Origin: Chitinophaga sp. GbtcB8
GTDB taxonomy: Bacteria; Bacteroidota; Bacteroidia; Chitinophagales; Chitinophagaceae
Direction: 5' to 3'
Length of the DNA: 64,000 bases
NCBI RefSeq assembly: GCF_019091455.1
Contig: NZ_JAGXJN010000040.1
Coordinates: 1 to 64,000 of the forward strand
Shown: positions 8,472 to 17,408 of the stretch, one piece after another
How positions within the stretch are numbered: position 1 is the first letter of the stretch
How the letters are laid out: the number at the start of each line of letters is the position of its first letter
Made by a program: the position numbers and the translations under genes
Notes under the pieces: generated by a model
Told to the model about the DNA's origin: nothing
What the model saw: only the letters and a program-made list of their open reading frames with translations
Databases searched by the model: none

Positions 8472-9215
8472 TTAATGTAGTGGCGCAAACGAATGGGTTG
8501 CTACAATGTTCTTAACAATACTTTCTAATTGATTATAAGTGGCCCGGTATAGAAAACCTGCCATGCTTATTCTCTTAATACCGCATTCAGCCAGTGTTTG
8601 GATAGATGACAGCTTAGGCGTACCCACCACATTTACCGGAAGGGTTGTAGCGGCAGTAATTTCCTTAATAATATCAGTATCCTGTACACCGGTAACAAAC
8701 AAGCCATCGGCGCCTGCCTCCTGGTATAACTTTGCCCTTCTTAAAGTGGTTTCAAGCGGCGAAGGAAGCTTTAATAAAAAAACATCGGTTCTTGCATTTA
8801 TAAAAAGCTGCTGGTTGGTTCTTGCCAGGTAGTTTTTAATGCTGCTTAACTTTTTCAAATAAACGTCCTCACCCTGCGGGTCTTCCAGGTTTATTCCTGC
8901 AACGCCAATGTTAATCAGTTTTTGAATATTAGCGTTTAAATCGTTTAAATTCTCGGCGTAACCTCTCTCCAGGTCAACCGACAATGGGATGCTGGTGCAG
9001 GATCTTATGCGTTCCAGCATATATAATAATTCAGAGAACGGTATCTTTTCACCATCCGCATACCCTAATGAATCTGCAATGGCGCCGCTGGATGTAGCAA
9101 TGGCATCAAACCCATTTTTTTCTATTAACTGAGCGCTTTTAACATTCCAGGCATTTGCAATAACCAGTGGTTTTACCTGGTGGTGTAAATCCAAAAACTT
9201 TTCATAATCACTCAT
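8472..9215 (-). CDS. Isocitrate lyase/PEP mutase family protein
   Basis: This 247-residue TIM-barrel enzyme is of the PEP mutase/isocitrate lyase superfamily. The N-terminal region (VIANAWNVKSAQLIEKNGFDAIATSS) and the metal-site motif SVDLERGY mark the oxaloacetate-decarboxylase/PEP-mutase-like subgroup that cleaves or forms C-C or C-P bonds in 2-oxo acids. The later INARTDVFLL segment carries a conserved Arg/Asp pair. It lacks the isocitrate-lyase KKCGH loop, so it is not AceA. The exact substrate cannot be told. It is a single gene on the minus strand with a TAnnTTTG -7 element about 20 bases upstream of the start. Confidence 0.83.
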   Translation of the reverse strand: MSDYEKFLDLHHQVKPLVIANAWNVKSAQLIEKNGFDAIATSSGAIADSLGYADGEKIPFSELLYMLERIRSCTSIPLSVDLERGYAENLNDLNANIQKLINIGVAGINLEDPQGEDVYLKKLSSIKNYLARTNQQLFINARTDVFLLKLPSPLETTLRRAKLYQEAGADGLFVTGVQDTDIIKEITAATTLPVNVVGTPKLSSIQTLAECGIKRISMAGFLYRATYNQLESIVKNIVATHSFAPLH

Positions 9216-9234
9216 AACAACCTATTTTATTTTA

Positions 9235-9242
9235 CAAATGTA
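9235..9242 (-). promoter_or_regulatory. Candidate -7 promoter element (TACATTTG) for the PEP-mutase-like gene
   Basis: The minus strand reads TACATTTG, an exact match to the Bacteroidota -7 consensus TAnnTTTG, 20 bases upstream of the start at 9215. No convincing TTTG -33 element is present at the usual distance. Confidence 0.5.
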
Positions 9243-9360
9243 TTGTCCGGATGGCACTCTTTTGGGGGGCAACAGAGACAATATTGGGGTCATTTGGGTC
9301 AGGAGGATTAGTTGCTTTCCGCTGTTTTGTTTTGTGGCCGGCAACCAGGCGGTAAGGGCT

Positions 9361-9417
9361 TAACATTCCGGTAATATTGCGGTAACATTAAGTTAATTGG
9401 CTATTCTGTTACGCTTG
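9361..9417 (+). promoter_or_regulatory. PHO-box-like direct repeats and promoter upstream of the phytase operon
   Basis: In the 351-base gap before the TonB-dependent receptor, TAACATT (9361-9367), TAATATT (9372-9378) and TAACATT (9383-9389) recur at exact 11-base spacing, with 4-base spacers CCGG and GCGG. A weaker fourth unit, TAATTGG, lies at 9394-9400. Seven-base direct repeats every 11 bases are the hallmark of PhoB-type PHO boxes. A 7-of-8 match to the -7 consensus TAnnTTTG (TACGCTTG) lies at 9410-9417, about 20 bases downstream. The downstream phytase gene makes phosphate-starvation control plausible. Nothing else is recognised in the rest of the gap. Confidence 0.65.
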
Positions 9418-9566
9418 TGACTATTGAGGATCAAATAATTATCACTGGTTTGTTCACGTTGTTGCCCCCTTGTTCACGCCTCTTGTAACGGTGTTTCCTT
9501 TTTGTTAACCCCCAAAACTTGGCAAGGTTAAGCGGCCTTTGCACATTTGCCCCGTCAAATAAATAT

Positions 9567-12320
9567 ATGCTGCGCAAAATTTACTTCCTCTTTTGTTTTA
9601 TAGTGTGCACGCTGCCGGTACTGGCAGGTAACATCAAAGGCCGGGTAACGGATCCTACCACCCGGGAGCCGCTTATTGGCGCTACCGTGATGCTGGAAGA
9701 AAAAGGCCTGTATGATATTACCGGCCTGGATGGCTCCTTTAATATAAAGAACATACCACCCGGCACTTACCACCTGAGTATAAGCCTGGCTGGTTATAAA
9801 ACCCGTGTGCAGGAGATTACGGTAACTGAAACAGGAATGCCTGTAACAGATATTACCCTGGAACCCGGTAATAAAAAGAACCTGCAGGAAGTGGTGGTAG
9901 CCGGCAAAACCAATAAAGCGGCAGAAGGCACTGCCCGTTTAATTGAGCGTGATGCCGGCCAGGTAATGAACGTGGTTTCCGGGCAGGCCATTAAGCTGTC
10001 GCCGGATCTTACGGTGGCAAATGTTATACAGCGTGTGTCCGGCATTTCCGTGGAGCGTAACAGCAATGGCGATGGGCAGTACGCCATTATGCGCGGCATG
10101 AATAAACGTTACAATTACACGCTGGTGAATGGCGTAAAAATTCCCAGCCCCGATGATAAATACCGTTATGTGCCGCTGGATATTTTCCCCGCGGAGCTGC
10201 TGGACCGCCTGGAAGTATACAAAGCCCTTACGCCTTCTATGGAAGGGGATGCTGTGGGCGGCGCAGTGAACATGGTAATGAAAGATGCGCCGGATCACCT
10301 GGCCGTAGATGCCAACCTGGCTACCGGTTATAACCAATTATTCTTTAACCGCGATTTCATGAGCTTTAATAAAGGCGGGGTAAATGCAAAATCGCCGTAT
10401 GAGATAAACGGTAATCAGTATAATGCTACTGCGGCTGATTTTCCCAACGCTACCTCCGGCTATAAACAGCAACGGCCCATGCCTAACCTGGTAGGCGGCC
10501 TTTCTGTAGGTAACCGCTACCTCCATAACCGCCTGGGCATAATACTGGCCGGCAGCCTGCAGCACACGTACCGTGGCAGCAACAGCTTGTTCTTTAATAC
10601 AGAAAAGGTAGATACGTTCAGCGGGGTTACCATTACCAGCATGAATAAACGCCAGTATTCAGAAGAACAGCTGCGCTATGGGCTGCACGGAAAGGCGGAT
10701 TTCCGGTTTAACAGCCGCCACCATCTTGAATGGTACAATGCCTTTATGCACCTGGCCAACACACAGGTGCGCGATGCCGTGGGTACACAGCTTACTATTG
10801 GCGGTTATGATCCGGAGAATGGTAATGCCACCCTGAGCTTTAATACCCGCTCCCGCATTACCCGCCAGCAGATCTATAACAGTACCCTGCAGGGTAATCA
10901 CCAGCTGCTGGACAAGCTGCAGCTGCAATGGGCCGCAGTATATTCCAAAGCCAGCAACCGCCAGCCGGATAATACCACCATTCCGCTTAGCGGTATAGAA
11001 CAACACTTTGAGCAAACCCGTACCACGGTAGGCAATGCCTCCCGTAGCTGGGAATATAATACAGACCGCGACCTGGCCGGGTACCTGCACCTTGTATATA
11101 ACCAACCCGTAGCCGGTGTACCGGTAGAGTGGAGGCTGGGAGGCCTGTACCGCGATAAGCAGCGTACCAACTTCTATAACAACTACCAGTTCCACCCCGC
11201 CAATTTGCAGGCAGAATATGATAAAGACTTTAACGACTATACGGAAATTCAATGGGTGATAGATAACCCGCGTGGCAGCGTAGGCTCTGCGCTTAATTAC
11301 TCTGCCACGGAAAAGATCAAGGCCGGTTACCTGCAGTTTAAAATAGCAGCGCCCCGCCTGGAAGTAACCGGCGGCGCCCGTGTGGAGGCTACTGACCAGG
11401 GTTATGAAATGAAGGTGCCTATTGGTGAGGACCGCCCCAGCGCCAATCAAACCTATACCGATGTATTGCCCAGCTTACACTTCCGGTACATGGCCAATGA
11501 TAAGACCAATATCCGCGCGTCTTACTTCCGCTCCGTGAACCGCCCGGGTTTTGCAGAGCTGGTGCCCGCGCCTATTGTACGAGAAGAGTATTCTGAAAAA
11601 GGTAACCCGGATCTTAAACATGCCATTGCAGATAATATTGATCTGCGTTATGAGCTGTTCCCGCATGCCACAGAGCAGCTGATGGCCGGCGTATTCTTCA
11701 AACACATCAAAGACCCTATAGAGTTCACGCTGCAGCGCGATCCACGCCGTCCGCAGGATAGCTATTATATGCCGGGCAACTTTGGCAATGCTACCAACTA
11801 CGGCCTGGAGCTGGATTTCATTAAATACGTAAAACAGTTTGGCATCAAGGCGAATTATACCTATACCCATTCCAGCATTACTACTACCAAAGCACAACGC
11901 GTACGGGATGCCAATGGCGATTTTGCCATTGTTACGCCGGAGCAAACCAGGCCGCTGTACGGGCAATCTGCACACATCGGCAACCTTACTTTGTTATACA
12001 GGAATGCCCGTTATGGCTGGGATGCCCAGCTGGCAGGCACTTACACAGGCGATCGTATTGTAACGGTTGCAGAGTTTATAGATGATGACCAGTGGCAGAA
12101 AGGTTTTATACAAATGGACTTCTCCATGGAAAAAACCTTTGGGCACTTCAGCGTTTTTGCCAAAGCAAACAACCTGCTGAATACGCCCATGGAGGTATAC
12201 ATCCGCAAACCGCGCAATAATACAGATGCCATTTCCTACCAGACAGAGAACGGCAAAGTACTGGTGCGCCGCGATTATTACCAGCGCACTTATCTGTTAG
12301 GAGCGAGGTATAACTTTTAG
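9567..12320 (+). CDS. TonB-dependent receptor (probable phytate/phosphate-linked uptake)
   Basis: This is an outer-membrane receptor of about 917 residues. A signal peptide (MLRKIYFLFCFIVCTLPVLAG) is followed by a carboxypeptidase-regulatory-like beta-sandwich (GRVTDPTTREPLIGATVML). A plug domain with the NVIQRVSGISVERN region comes next, and a 22-strand barrel ends at Phe, as usual (YLLGARYNF). No SusD partner is present, so it is not a SusCD system. It heads a three-gene operon with a beta-helix lipoprotein and a phytase, preceded by PHO-box-like repeats. I infer that it imports a phytate-derived or organic phosphate compound. The start is set at the signal-peptide Met (9567) rather than the upstream in-frame codon at 9519. 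Confidence 0.88.
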   Translation: MLRKIYFLFCFIVCTLPVLAGNIKGRVTDPTTREPLIGATVMLEEKGLYDITGLDGSFNIKNIPPGTYHLSISLAGYKTRVQEITVTETGMPVTDITLEPGNKKNLQEVVVAGKTNKAAEGTARLIERDAGQVMNVVSGQAIKLSPDLTVANVIQRVSGISVERNSNGDGQYAIMRGMNKRYNYTLVNGVKIPSPDDKYRYVPLDIFPAELLDRLEVYKALTPSMEGDAVGGAVNMVMKDAPDHLAVDANLATGYNQLFFNRDFMSFNKGGVNAKSPYEINGNQYNATAADFPNATSGYKQQRPMPNLVGGLSVGNRYLHNRLGIILAGSLQHTYRGSNSLFFNTEKVDTFSGVTITSMNKRQYSEEQLRYGLHGKADFRFNSRHHLEWYNAFMHLANTQVRDAVGTQLTIGGYDPENGNATLSFNTRSRITRQQIYNSTLQGNHQLLDKLQLQWAAVYSKASNRQPDNTTIPLSGIEQHFEQTRTTVGNASRSWEYNTDRDLAGYLHLVYNQPVAGVPVEWRLGGLYRDKQRTNFYNNYQFHPANLQAEYDKDFNDYTEIQWVIDNPRGSVGSALNYSATEKIKAGYLQFKIAAPRLEVTGGARVEATDQGYEMKVPIGEDRPSANQTYTDVLPSLHFRYMANDKTNIRASYFRSVNRPGFAELVPAPIVREEYSEKGNPDLKHAIADNIDLRYELFPHATEQLMAGVFFKHIKDPIEFTLQRDPRRPQDSYYMPGNFGNATNYGLELDFIKYVKQFGIKANYTYTHSSITTTKAQRVRDANGDFAIVTPEQTRPLYGQSAHIGNLTLLYRNARYGWDAQLAGTYTGDRIVTVAEFIDDDQWQKGFIQMDFSMEKTFGHFSVFAKANNLLNTPMEVYIRKPRNNTDAISYQTENGKVLVRRDYYQRTYLLGARYNF

Positions 12321-12322
12321 GA

Positions 12323-12372
12323 GCAGAAAGCAGAAACCAACATTAGCACATCAGCATATTAGCACATTAAAA
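12323..12372. repeat. Heptad/octad array
   Basis: Two 7-base units, GCAGAAA GCAGAAA (12323-12336), are followed by four 8-base units: CATTAGCA, CATCAGCA, TATTAGCA, CATTAAAA (12341-12372). It starts right after the receptor stop. The octads resemble those at 52961-53057. Confidence 0.65.
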
Positions 12373-12388
12373 TAAACATCTTCAAGAA

Positions 12389-13672
12389 ATGAAAAAGCTT
12401 ATTCTTAATCCGGTTATGGCCTTGCTGGTAACAGCAGCGGTATTCACAAGTTGCAGCAAAGACAGTAACAATAATCCTGATCCTAATCCCGGTAAAGTTG
12501 ATACCACTGCGCTTTCCGGCGATGTATCCGGTACCTGGACCAAAGGCAATGTATACAAGATAACAGGCTCCGTGCAGATCGCAGAGGGTAAATCCCTCAC
12601 TATTGAGGAAGGGGTAACCATATTATTCAGCGATACTATTGTAAAGCCTGAGTTCATTGTAAAAGGTAACCTGTACAGCAACGGTACTGCACAAAACCCG
12701 GTAAAGTTCACCGTGCCTGATAACCTGAAAACCAGCGCCAACCAGTTCGGTGGTTTCTGGGGTGGTATTATTGCCGGCCCTACCAGTGCAGAACTGGTTT
12801 TGAACTACACCATCCTGGAATATGGCGGCGCCGTAACCACAGAAGAATCAGCGTCTGTAAAAGCAGGCCTGTATAAAGCCGCCGCAGGCGAGCGTGTGCC
12901 CGCCCTGTATTACAGCAATGTGAATGGCAAGCTGGTTGTAATGAACAGCACTATCCGTAATTTTTATGAAGATGGTATGTACCTGGAAGGCGGCAAGCTG
13001 CTGATAGCTAAGAATACCGTGCACACCACCGGTATTGCTAATGGCGATGCTATTAACATAAAATCCGGCTGCGTGGCAGATGTGGCTTTTAACCTGGTGT
13101 ACAGCCCTAATACCAATGGCATGAAGTTATCCAACAGTGGCGACCGTACCCCCCAGGCTTTTGTGACCGGTTATAACAATACAATTGTAAATGCAGGCTG
13201 GAGAAGGCCTACCACCAAAGGCGGCTCCATTTGGGTAGAGAAAGGTGTACGCGTAAACCTGTACAATAACCTGCTGGCTAATGACCGTTATGGCATTAAA
13301 CGCGATAAAGGCGCGCCGGAAGACAGCGCCAACGGCCGCTCTGTAATAGCCAATACTTTCTATTACGGTTATACGCAAACCACTGTGGACCAGTTCCAGC
13401 CTTCTAACGAGATCATTGCAGGCGCTAACGATATTATTGCTGCTACTGCAGGCGCTAATGATCCTAAGTTTGTAAGCTACCCTTTAAATACAGATCTGAA
13501 TAACGCCACTTTTGATGCTACCTGGGATTTTCACCTGCAGGCAGGCTCACCTGCTTTAACCAAAGGCAAAACCGGCATTACACGTAACTACTCCGCCGGC
13601 CTTACTGTAAATGGCGTAACCTATACATCTCCCGAAGCGGCTGATTATATAGGAGCGTTTGGTGTTAAATAG
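12389..13672 (+). CDS. Lipoprotein with right-handed parallel beta-helix
   Basis: This 427-residue exported lipoprotein has a signal peptide ending in the lipobox-like FTSC at residue 21. A short Asn/Pro/Asp-rich linker (DSNNNPDPNPGKVDT) follows, then a repetitive beta-helix-like region. That region has many short G-x-L/N turns (VEKGVRVNLYNNLL, GGKLLIAKNTV) and an early EGKSLTIEEGVTILFSD rung typical of parallel beta-helix repeat proteins. No pectate-lyase catalytic signature is evident. It sits between the receptor and the phytase, so it is probably a surface-exposed binding or accessory lipoprotein of the same uptake system. Function is inferred only from context. Confidence 0.8.
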   Translation: MKKLILNPVMALLVTAAVFTSCSKDSNNNPDPNPGKVDTTALSGDVSGTWTKGNVYKITGSVQIAEGKSLTIEEGVTILFSDTIVKPEFIVKGNLYSNGTAQNPVKFTVPDNLKTSANQFGGFWGGIIAGPTSAELVLNYTILEYGGAVTTEESASVKAGLYKAAAGERVPALYYSNVNGKLVVMNSTIRNFYEDGMYLEGGKLLIAKNTVHTTGIANGDAINIKSGCVADVAFNLVYSPNTNGMKLSNSGDRTPQAFVTGYNNTIVNAGWRRPTTKGGSIWVEKGVRVNLYNNLLANDRYGIKRDKGAPEDSANGRSVIANTFYYGYTQTTVDQFQPSNEIIAGANDIIAATAGANDPKFVSYPLNTDLNNATFDATWDFHLQAGSPALTKGKTGITRNYSAGLTVNGVTYTSPEAADYIGAFGVK

Positions 13673-13768
13673 CATAAAGCGCAAAGCAGAAAGCAGAAAG
13701 CAAAATGTACTTCATTCGCTCATAACATTCGCATTAAAGGCTTTCTGCTTTCTGCTTTCAGCATAAAA
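13671..13768. repeat. Heptad hairpin, AGCAGAA/CTGCTTT dialect
   Basis: The left arm is AGCATAA, AGCGCAA, AGCAGAA, AGCAGAA, AGCAAAA (13671-13705), and it includes part of the upstream stop codon. The right half keeps 7-base register through CATTCGC-like units to CTTTCTG, CTTTCTG, CTTTCAG (13741-13761). The arms are complementary and form a long hairpin between the beta-helix and phytase genes. Confidence 0.8.
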
Positions 13769-13777
13769 CAAACAACA

Positions 13778-14833
13778 GTGAAATACTTCCTCTTCATTCT
13801 TCCCCTTGCCCTGCAATCCTGCCAGGGGCAGCAGGGGCCTATCGTTATACAGGATACCACGCTTAGCAACGGCAAGGCCCTGCAGCCGGTAGTAGTTACT
13901 GAACCGGTGTTATACGATTCCGATGATCCAGCCATCTGGATCAACAAAACCGATACAGCACATAGTCTTATCATTGGCACCGACAAGAACAGCGATGGCG
14001 GCCTGTATGTATTTGACCTGCAGGGAAAGGTTGTACAAAAAGTAAGCGGCCTTAAACGTCCTAACAACGTAGACATAGCCTACGGCCTGCACCTGAACGG
14101 GCAGCCCACAGATATTGCCGTTACTACAGAACGGGAAACCAACAGCCTGCGCATTTACCGCCTGCCGGATATGCAGGCCGTGGACGGCAGCGGCATCCCG
14201 GTATTTGAAGGAGAGGAGGAGCGGGCCCCCATGGGCATCAGCCTGTATACACGCCCTTCAGACAGCGCCATCTTTGCCATTGTAAGCCGTAAAACCGGCC
14301 CTGCTACCCAATACCTGTGGCAGTACCGCCTGCAGGATAATGGCAAGGGACAGGTAACAGCCACGCTGGTACGAAAATTCGGGCAATACAGCGCTAAAAA
14401 GGAAATAGAAAGTGTTGCGGTGGATAATGAGCTGGGCTACGTTTATTATTCTGATGAGCAATCCGGCATCCGCCAGTACTACGCTGATCCGGCAAAGGGA
14501 GATGCAGAACTATCCCTCTTTGGACAGCACGAGTTCCGGGCAGATAATGAAGGCATCAGCATTTATAAAACCGGCCCGGCTACAGGTTATATCCTGGTAT
14601 CAGACCAGGATGCCAACAGCTTTAATATTTACCGCCGTGAAGGCGATGCTGGTGATCCGCAGCGGCATACTTTACTGAAAAAGATCCTGGTATCTGCTAT
14701 GAACAGCGATGGCTCCGATGTTACCAATGTAGCGCTGGACGCACGTTTTCCCAAAGGGCTTTTTGTAGCCATGAGCACCGATAAGACTTTCCATTACTAT
14801 GATTGGCGGCAGCTTGAAGCATTAATAAGGTGA
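13778..14833 (+). CDS. 3-phytase, beta-propeller type (BPP)
   Basis: This 351-residue exported enzyme hydrolyses phytate (inositol hexakisphosphate), releasing phosphate. The beta-propeller phytase signature YDSDDPAIWIN is near residues 46-56. It is followed by SLIIGTDKNSDGGLYVFDLQGK and by KRPNNVDIAYG, the conserved strands that hold the calcium and phosphate sites. The N-terminus has a signal peptide with a lipobox-like LQSC at about residue 14, so it is probably a surface or periplasmic lipoprotein. Length is typical of the family. It is the last gene of the receptor/beta-helix/phytase operon, and phosphate-starvation induction is predicted from the upstream repeats. Confidence 0.9.
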   Translation: MKYFLFILPLALQSCQGQQGPIVIQDTTLSNGKALQPVVVTEPVLYDSDDPAIWINKTDTAHSLIIGTDKNSDGGLYVFDLQGKVVQKVSGLKRPNNVDIAYGLHLNGQPTDIAVTTERETNSLRIYRLPDMQAVDGSGIPVFEGEEERAPMGISLYTRPSDSAIFAIVSRKTGPATQYLWQYRLQDNGKGQVTATLVRKFGQYSAKKEIESVAVDNELGYVYYSDEQSGIRQYYADPAKGDAELSLFGQHEFRADNEGISIYKTGPATGYILVSDQDANSFNIYRREGDAGDPQRHTLLKKILVSAMNSDGSDVTNVALDARFPKGLFVAMSTDKTFHYYDWRQLEALIR

Positions 14834-14924
14834 GCCATACAGACAAGTAAATTGAGCCGCAAAAGAAACCCCTCAGAGGGTTCAAAAGCTGATCTTTGTG
14901 CCGTTAATCAATAAAATAACAACC

Positions 14925-15896
14925 ATGACAACAATAACAAAGATCAGCCTGGGCAAGAATGGACCACTTGTATCTAAACTGGGATTAGGCTGTATGCGCA
15001 TGTCGCCTGTTTGGGGAAACAAGGGGAGCGACGAAAGTGAAAGCATCGCCACCATTCAGCAGGCATTGGACAGCGGCATCAATTTCCTGAACACCGGCGA
15101 CTTTTACGGCCACGGTCATAATGAGCTGTTGGTAGGCAAAGCCATCAAAGGCAGAAGGGATGATGCTTTCATCAGCGTAAAATTTGGCGGTATCATATAT
15201 GGCGGTCAATTCATTGGATTGGACCTGCGGCCTATAGCCATCAAAAACTTCATCAACTATTCTTTGGTGCGCCTGGGTATAGATACCATAGATCTTTACC
15301 AGCCCTGCAGATTAGATAACAGCGTTCCGGTAGAAGACGTAATAGGAACTGTTGCTGATCTGATCAAAGAAGGAAAGGTGCGTTACCTTGGCGTATCTGA
15401 GATCACTGCCGGTCAGCTGCGGAAGGCAAATAACATACACCCGGTAACAGCATTGGAAATAGGCTATTCACTGGCCGACCGCCAGATAGAAAGTGAGCTG
15501 CTTCCCACCGCTAAAGAGCTGGGGATAGGAGTGGTGGCCTTTGCCAATACTGCCGAGGGTTTACTTACCGGTGAGCTGAAAGCACCGCTTGCAGCCAATG
15601 CTTACCATAATCACTTTTCACGTTTCCAGGGAGAGAACCTGGTAAAGAACCTGGAGAAAGTGGAAGTGTTGAAAACAATGGCAAAGGAAAAAGGGGCCAC
15701 ACCCACACAGCTGGCCATTGCCTGGGTGAATGCGCAGGGGGATCATATTATGCCACTGGTAAGCATGAGCCGGAGATCGCGGCTGCCGGAAAACATACAG
15801 GCTATGGAGATCAGCTTCACGGCTGAGGAGATGAATGCCCTTAATACCCAGTTTGCGCCGGGCGCCATACTTGGCGGCACCTATTTGCAGCGATAG
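14925..15896 (+). CDS. Aldo/keto reductase
   Basis: This NADPH-dependent aldo/keto reductase of about 323 residues forms a TIM barrel. The catalytic Asp/Tyr region appears as SGINFLNTGDFYGHGHNE and the Lys region as ISVKFGG, matching the D-Y-K-H tetrad layout. The later LGVSEITAGQLRKA strand is the usual cofactor-proximal element, with a nucleotide-binding SMSRRSRLPENI near the C-terminus. The start is the ATG at 14925; an in-frame GTG at 14898 would add nine residues. The AraC-type gene downstream (43-base gap) is probably its regulator. Confidence 0.88.
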   Translation: MTTITKISLGKNGPLVSKLGLGCMRMSPVWGNKGSDESESIATIQQALDSGINFLNTGDFYGHGHNELLVGKAIKGRRDDAFISVKFGGIIYGGQFIGLDLRPIAIKNFINYSLVRLGIDTIDLYQPCRLDNSVPVEDVIGTVADLIKEGKVRYLGVSEITAGQLRKANNIHPVTALEIGYSLADRQIESELLPTAKELGIGVVAFANTAEGLLTGELKAPLAANAYHNHFSRFQGENLVKNLEKVEVLKTMAKEKGATPTQLAIAWVNAQGDHIMPLVSMSRRSRLPENIQAMEISFTAEEMNALNTQFAPGAILGGTYLQR

Positions 15897-15939
15897 GAGC
15901 GTCTGCAAATAAGCCCCGTCAATTTAATATCTTTACTTA

Positions 15940-16755
15940 ATGATAAATCCAACTGAAATAATCCCCGGGGTTTTATTTTACTCTTATCTCTCCGCCATGA
16001 GAAAGGAGAAGGTAGGATTTTTTGAATTTACTATACTGGTATTACAGGTTTCCGGACAGTTTACGATGGAGACTGCCAGCGAGCGCATTTCGATGGGACG
16101 CGGCCAGATGTTGCTGGTCCGGAAAAATCAGCTGGGAGAGCTTACCAAAATGCCGCTGGAAGATGAGGATTATCAAACCATTGTGATTCGCCTGGACGAA
16201 GATATGCTCAGGAAGTTTGCCCTGGAAGAACAGATTGAGATAGCGCAAAAATATACAGGCCCAAGCAACATTCTTATTCCTGAAAGCGATTTTTTGCATG
16301 GCTTTTTCCAGTCCGTGATGCCTTATATCCACCATCCGGAGGAAAAGATTACCCATGCGCTGGGAGTGATAAAAGTAAAAGAGGCTATACAACTATTGCT
16401 GCATACCATGCCGGAACTGAAGGAATTCCTGTTCGACTTTTCTGAACCCCATAAGATAGACCTGGAAAAATTCATGCTGAGTAATTTTCATTTCAATGTT
16501 CCTGTTGAAAGATTTGCGCAGCTCACGGGCAGAAGCCTTGCGGGGTTCAAGCGTGATTTCCAGAAAGCATTCGGCATGGCCCCGCGGCAGTGGCTGCAGG
16601 ACAGAAGGCTGGCAGAAGCCCGGCACCTGATAGAAAATAAACATAAAAAACCATCTGCCATCTACCTTGACTTAGGATTTGAAAGCCTTTCCCATTTCTC
16701 GCATTCCTTTAAAAAGAAGTTCGGTAAGGCGCCCAGCGAGAGTTTGCATTCTTAA
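15940..16755 (+). CDS. AraC-family transcriptional regulator
   Basis: This 271-residue regulator has an N-terminal AraC effector-binding cupin-like domain (about 1-150) and a C-terminal double HTH. The DNA-binding half includes FAQLTGRSLAGFKRDFQKAFGM and ends with the classic YLDLGFESLSHFSHSFKKKFGKAPS. It follows the aldo/keto reductase on the same strand, the usual arrangement when the regulator controls the reductase in response to a carbonyl or xenobiotic signal. Effector unknown. Confidence 0.86.
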   Translation: MINPTEIIPGVLFYSYLSAMRKEKVGFFEFTILVLQVSGQFTMETASERISMGRGQMLLVRKNQLGELTKMPLEDEDYQTIVIRLDEDMLRKFALEEQIEIAQKYTGPSNILIPESDFLHGFFQSVMPYIHHPEEKITHALGVIKVKEAIQLLLHTMPELKEFLFDFSEPHKIDLEKFMLSNFHFNVPVERFAQLTGRSLAGFKRDFQKAFGMAPRQWLQDRRLAEARHLIENKHKKPSAIYLDLGFESLSHFSHSFKKKFGKAPSESLHS

Positions 16756-16782
16756 TTATTCATTTTTCATTATTCATTACTG
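16755..16782. repeat. Heptad array, ATTATTC dialect
   Basis: Four 7-base units, ATTATTC, ATTTTTC, ATTATTC, ATTACTG, overlap the stop codons of both convergent flanking genes. Confidence 0.7.
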
Positions 16783-17376
16783 CTGTAATTGATTGGCAAT
16801 CACAAAACCTATCAGCTCATCCTGCGCAATACCTGCACGCATACACGCATCCTGGATATCTTCCCGGGATACATTTGCTGCAAAGGATTTTTCTTTCAGC
16901 CTTTTCTTTACACCTTTAATATCCATCCCGGCATAACCATCGGGCCGCATAAGCGAGTAGGCATGTACCAGCCCGGAAAGCTCATCAAAAGCGTATAACA
17001 TTTTATCCATATTGCTTTCCGGCTCCACGCCAAAATAGCGGGGGCCGTGTGAGGCAATGGCTCTTATTATTTCAGGATCTACCTGCAGGCGTTCCAGCTC
17101 CTCAATGATCTTGCGGCAATGCAGCTCCGGCCACAGGTCCCAGTCGGCATCGTGCAGTAAGCCGGCCAGCTCCCAGCGCCATTGCCCGGCTTCATCCAGC
17201 TTTTCGCTTTCAGCGGCCCAGCAGCGCATCAGGTGGCCTACCTGCCGCATGTGCAGCTGTAGCTTTTCATTCTTTACCCATTCGCGGAGCAGGGCATTAG
17301 CATCCTCTTTTGATAGTACGTTGCCGGCATTCGCCGGGTTGCCGAATGTTGTTCTTCCTAATGGTAATATTTCCAT
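16777..17376 (-). CDS. HD-domain hydrolase
   Basis: This is an HD-superfamily metal-dependent phosphohydrolase of about 199 residues. The metal-binding residues are visible as the early H of MRQVGHLMRC, then ELAGLLHDADWD (HD) and IASHG. Together these match the H..HD..H pattern of HDIG-type hydrolases that cleave nucleotides or related phosphoesters. The start is at MEILPLG (17376), because the upstream part of the reading frame runs into the preceding gene. It lies 32 bases downstream of the esterase gene on the same strand, so an operon is likely. Substrate unknown. Confidence 0.8.
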   Translation of the reverse strand: MEILPLGRTTFGNPANAGNVLSKEDANALLREWVKNEKLQLHMRQVGHLMRCWAAESEKLDEAGQWRWELAGLLHDADWDLWPELHCRKIIEELERLQVDPEIIRAIASHGPRYFGVEPESNMDKMLYAFDELSGLVHAYSLMRPDGYAGMDIKGVKKRLKEKSFAANVSREDIQDACMRAGIAQDELIGFVIANQLQQ

Positions 17377-17408
17377 GCAAGTGGTTTGCTTAATGTGAAG
17401 AATAGGGT

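Noticed and set aside
10659..11450. A 263-residue minus-strand ORF
   Set aside because: It lies wholly antisense inside the TonB-dependent receptor, with no recognisable domain or own promoter.
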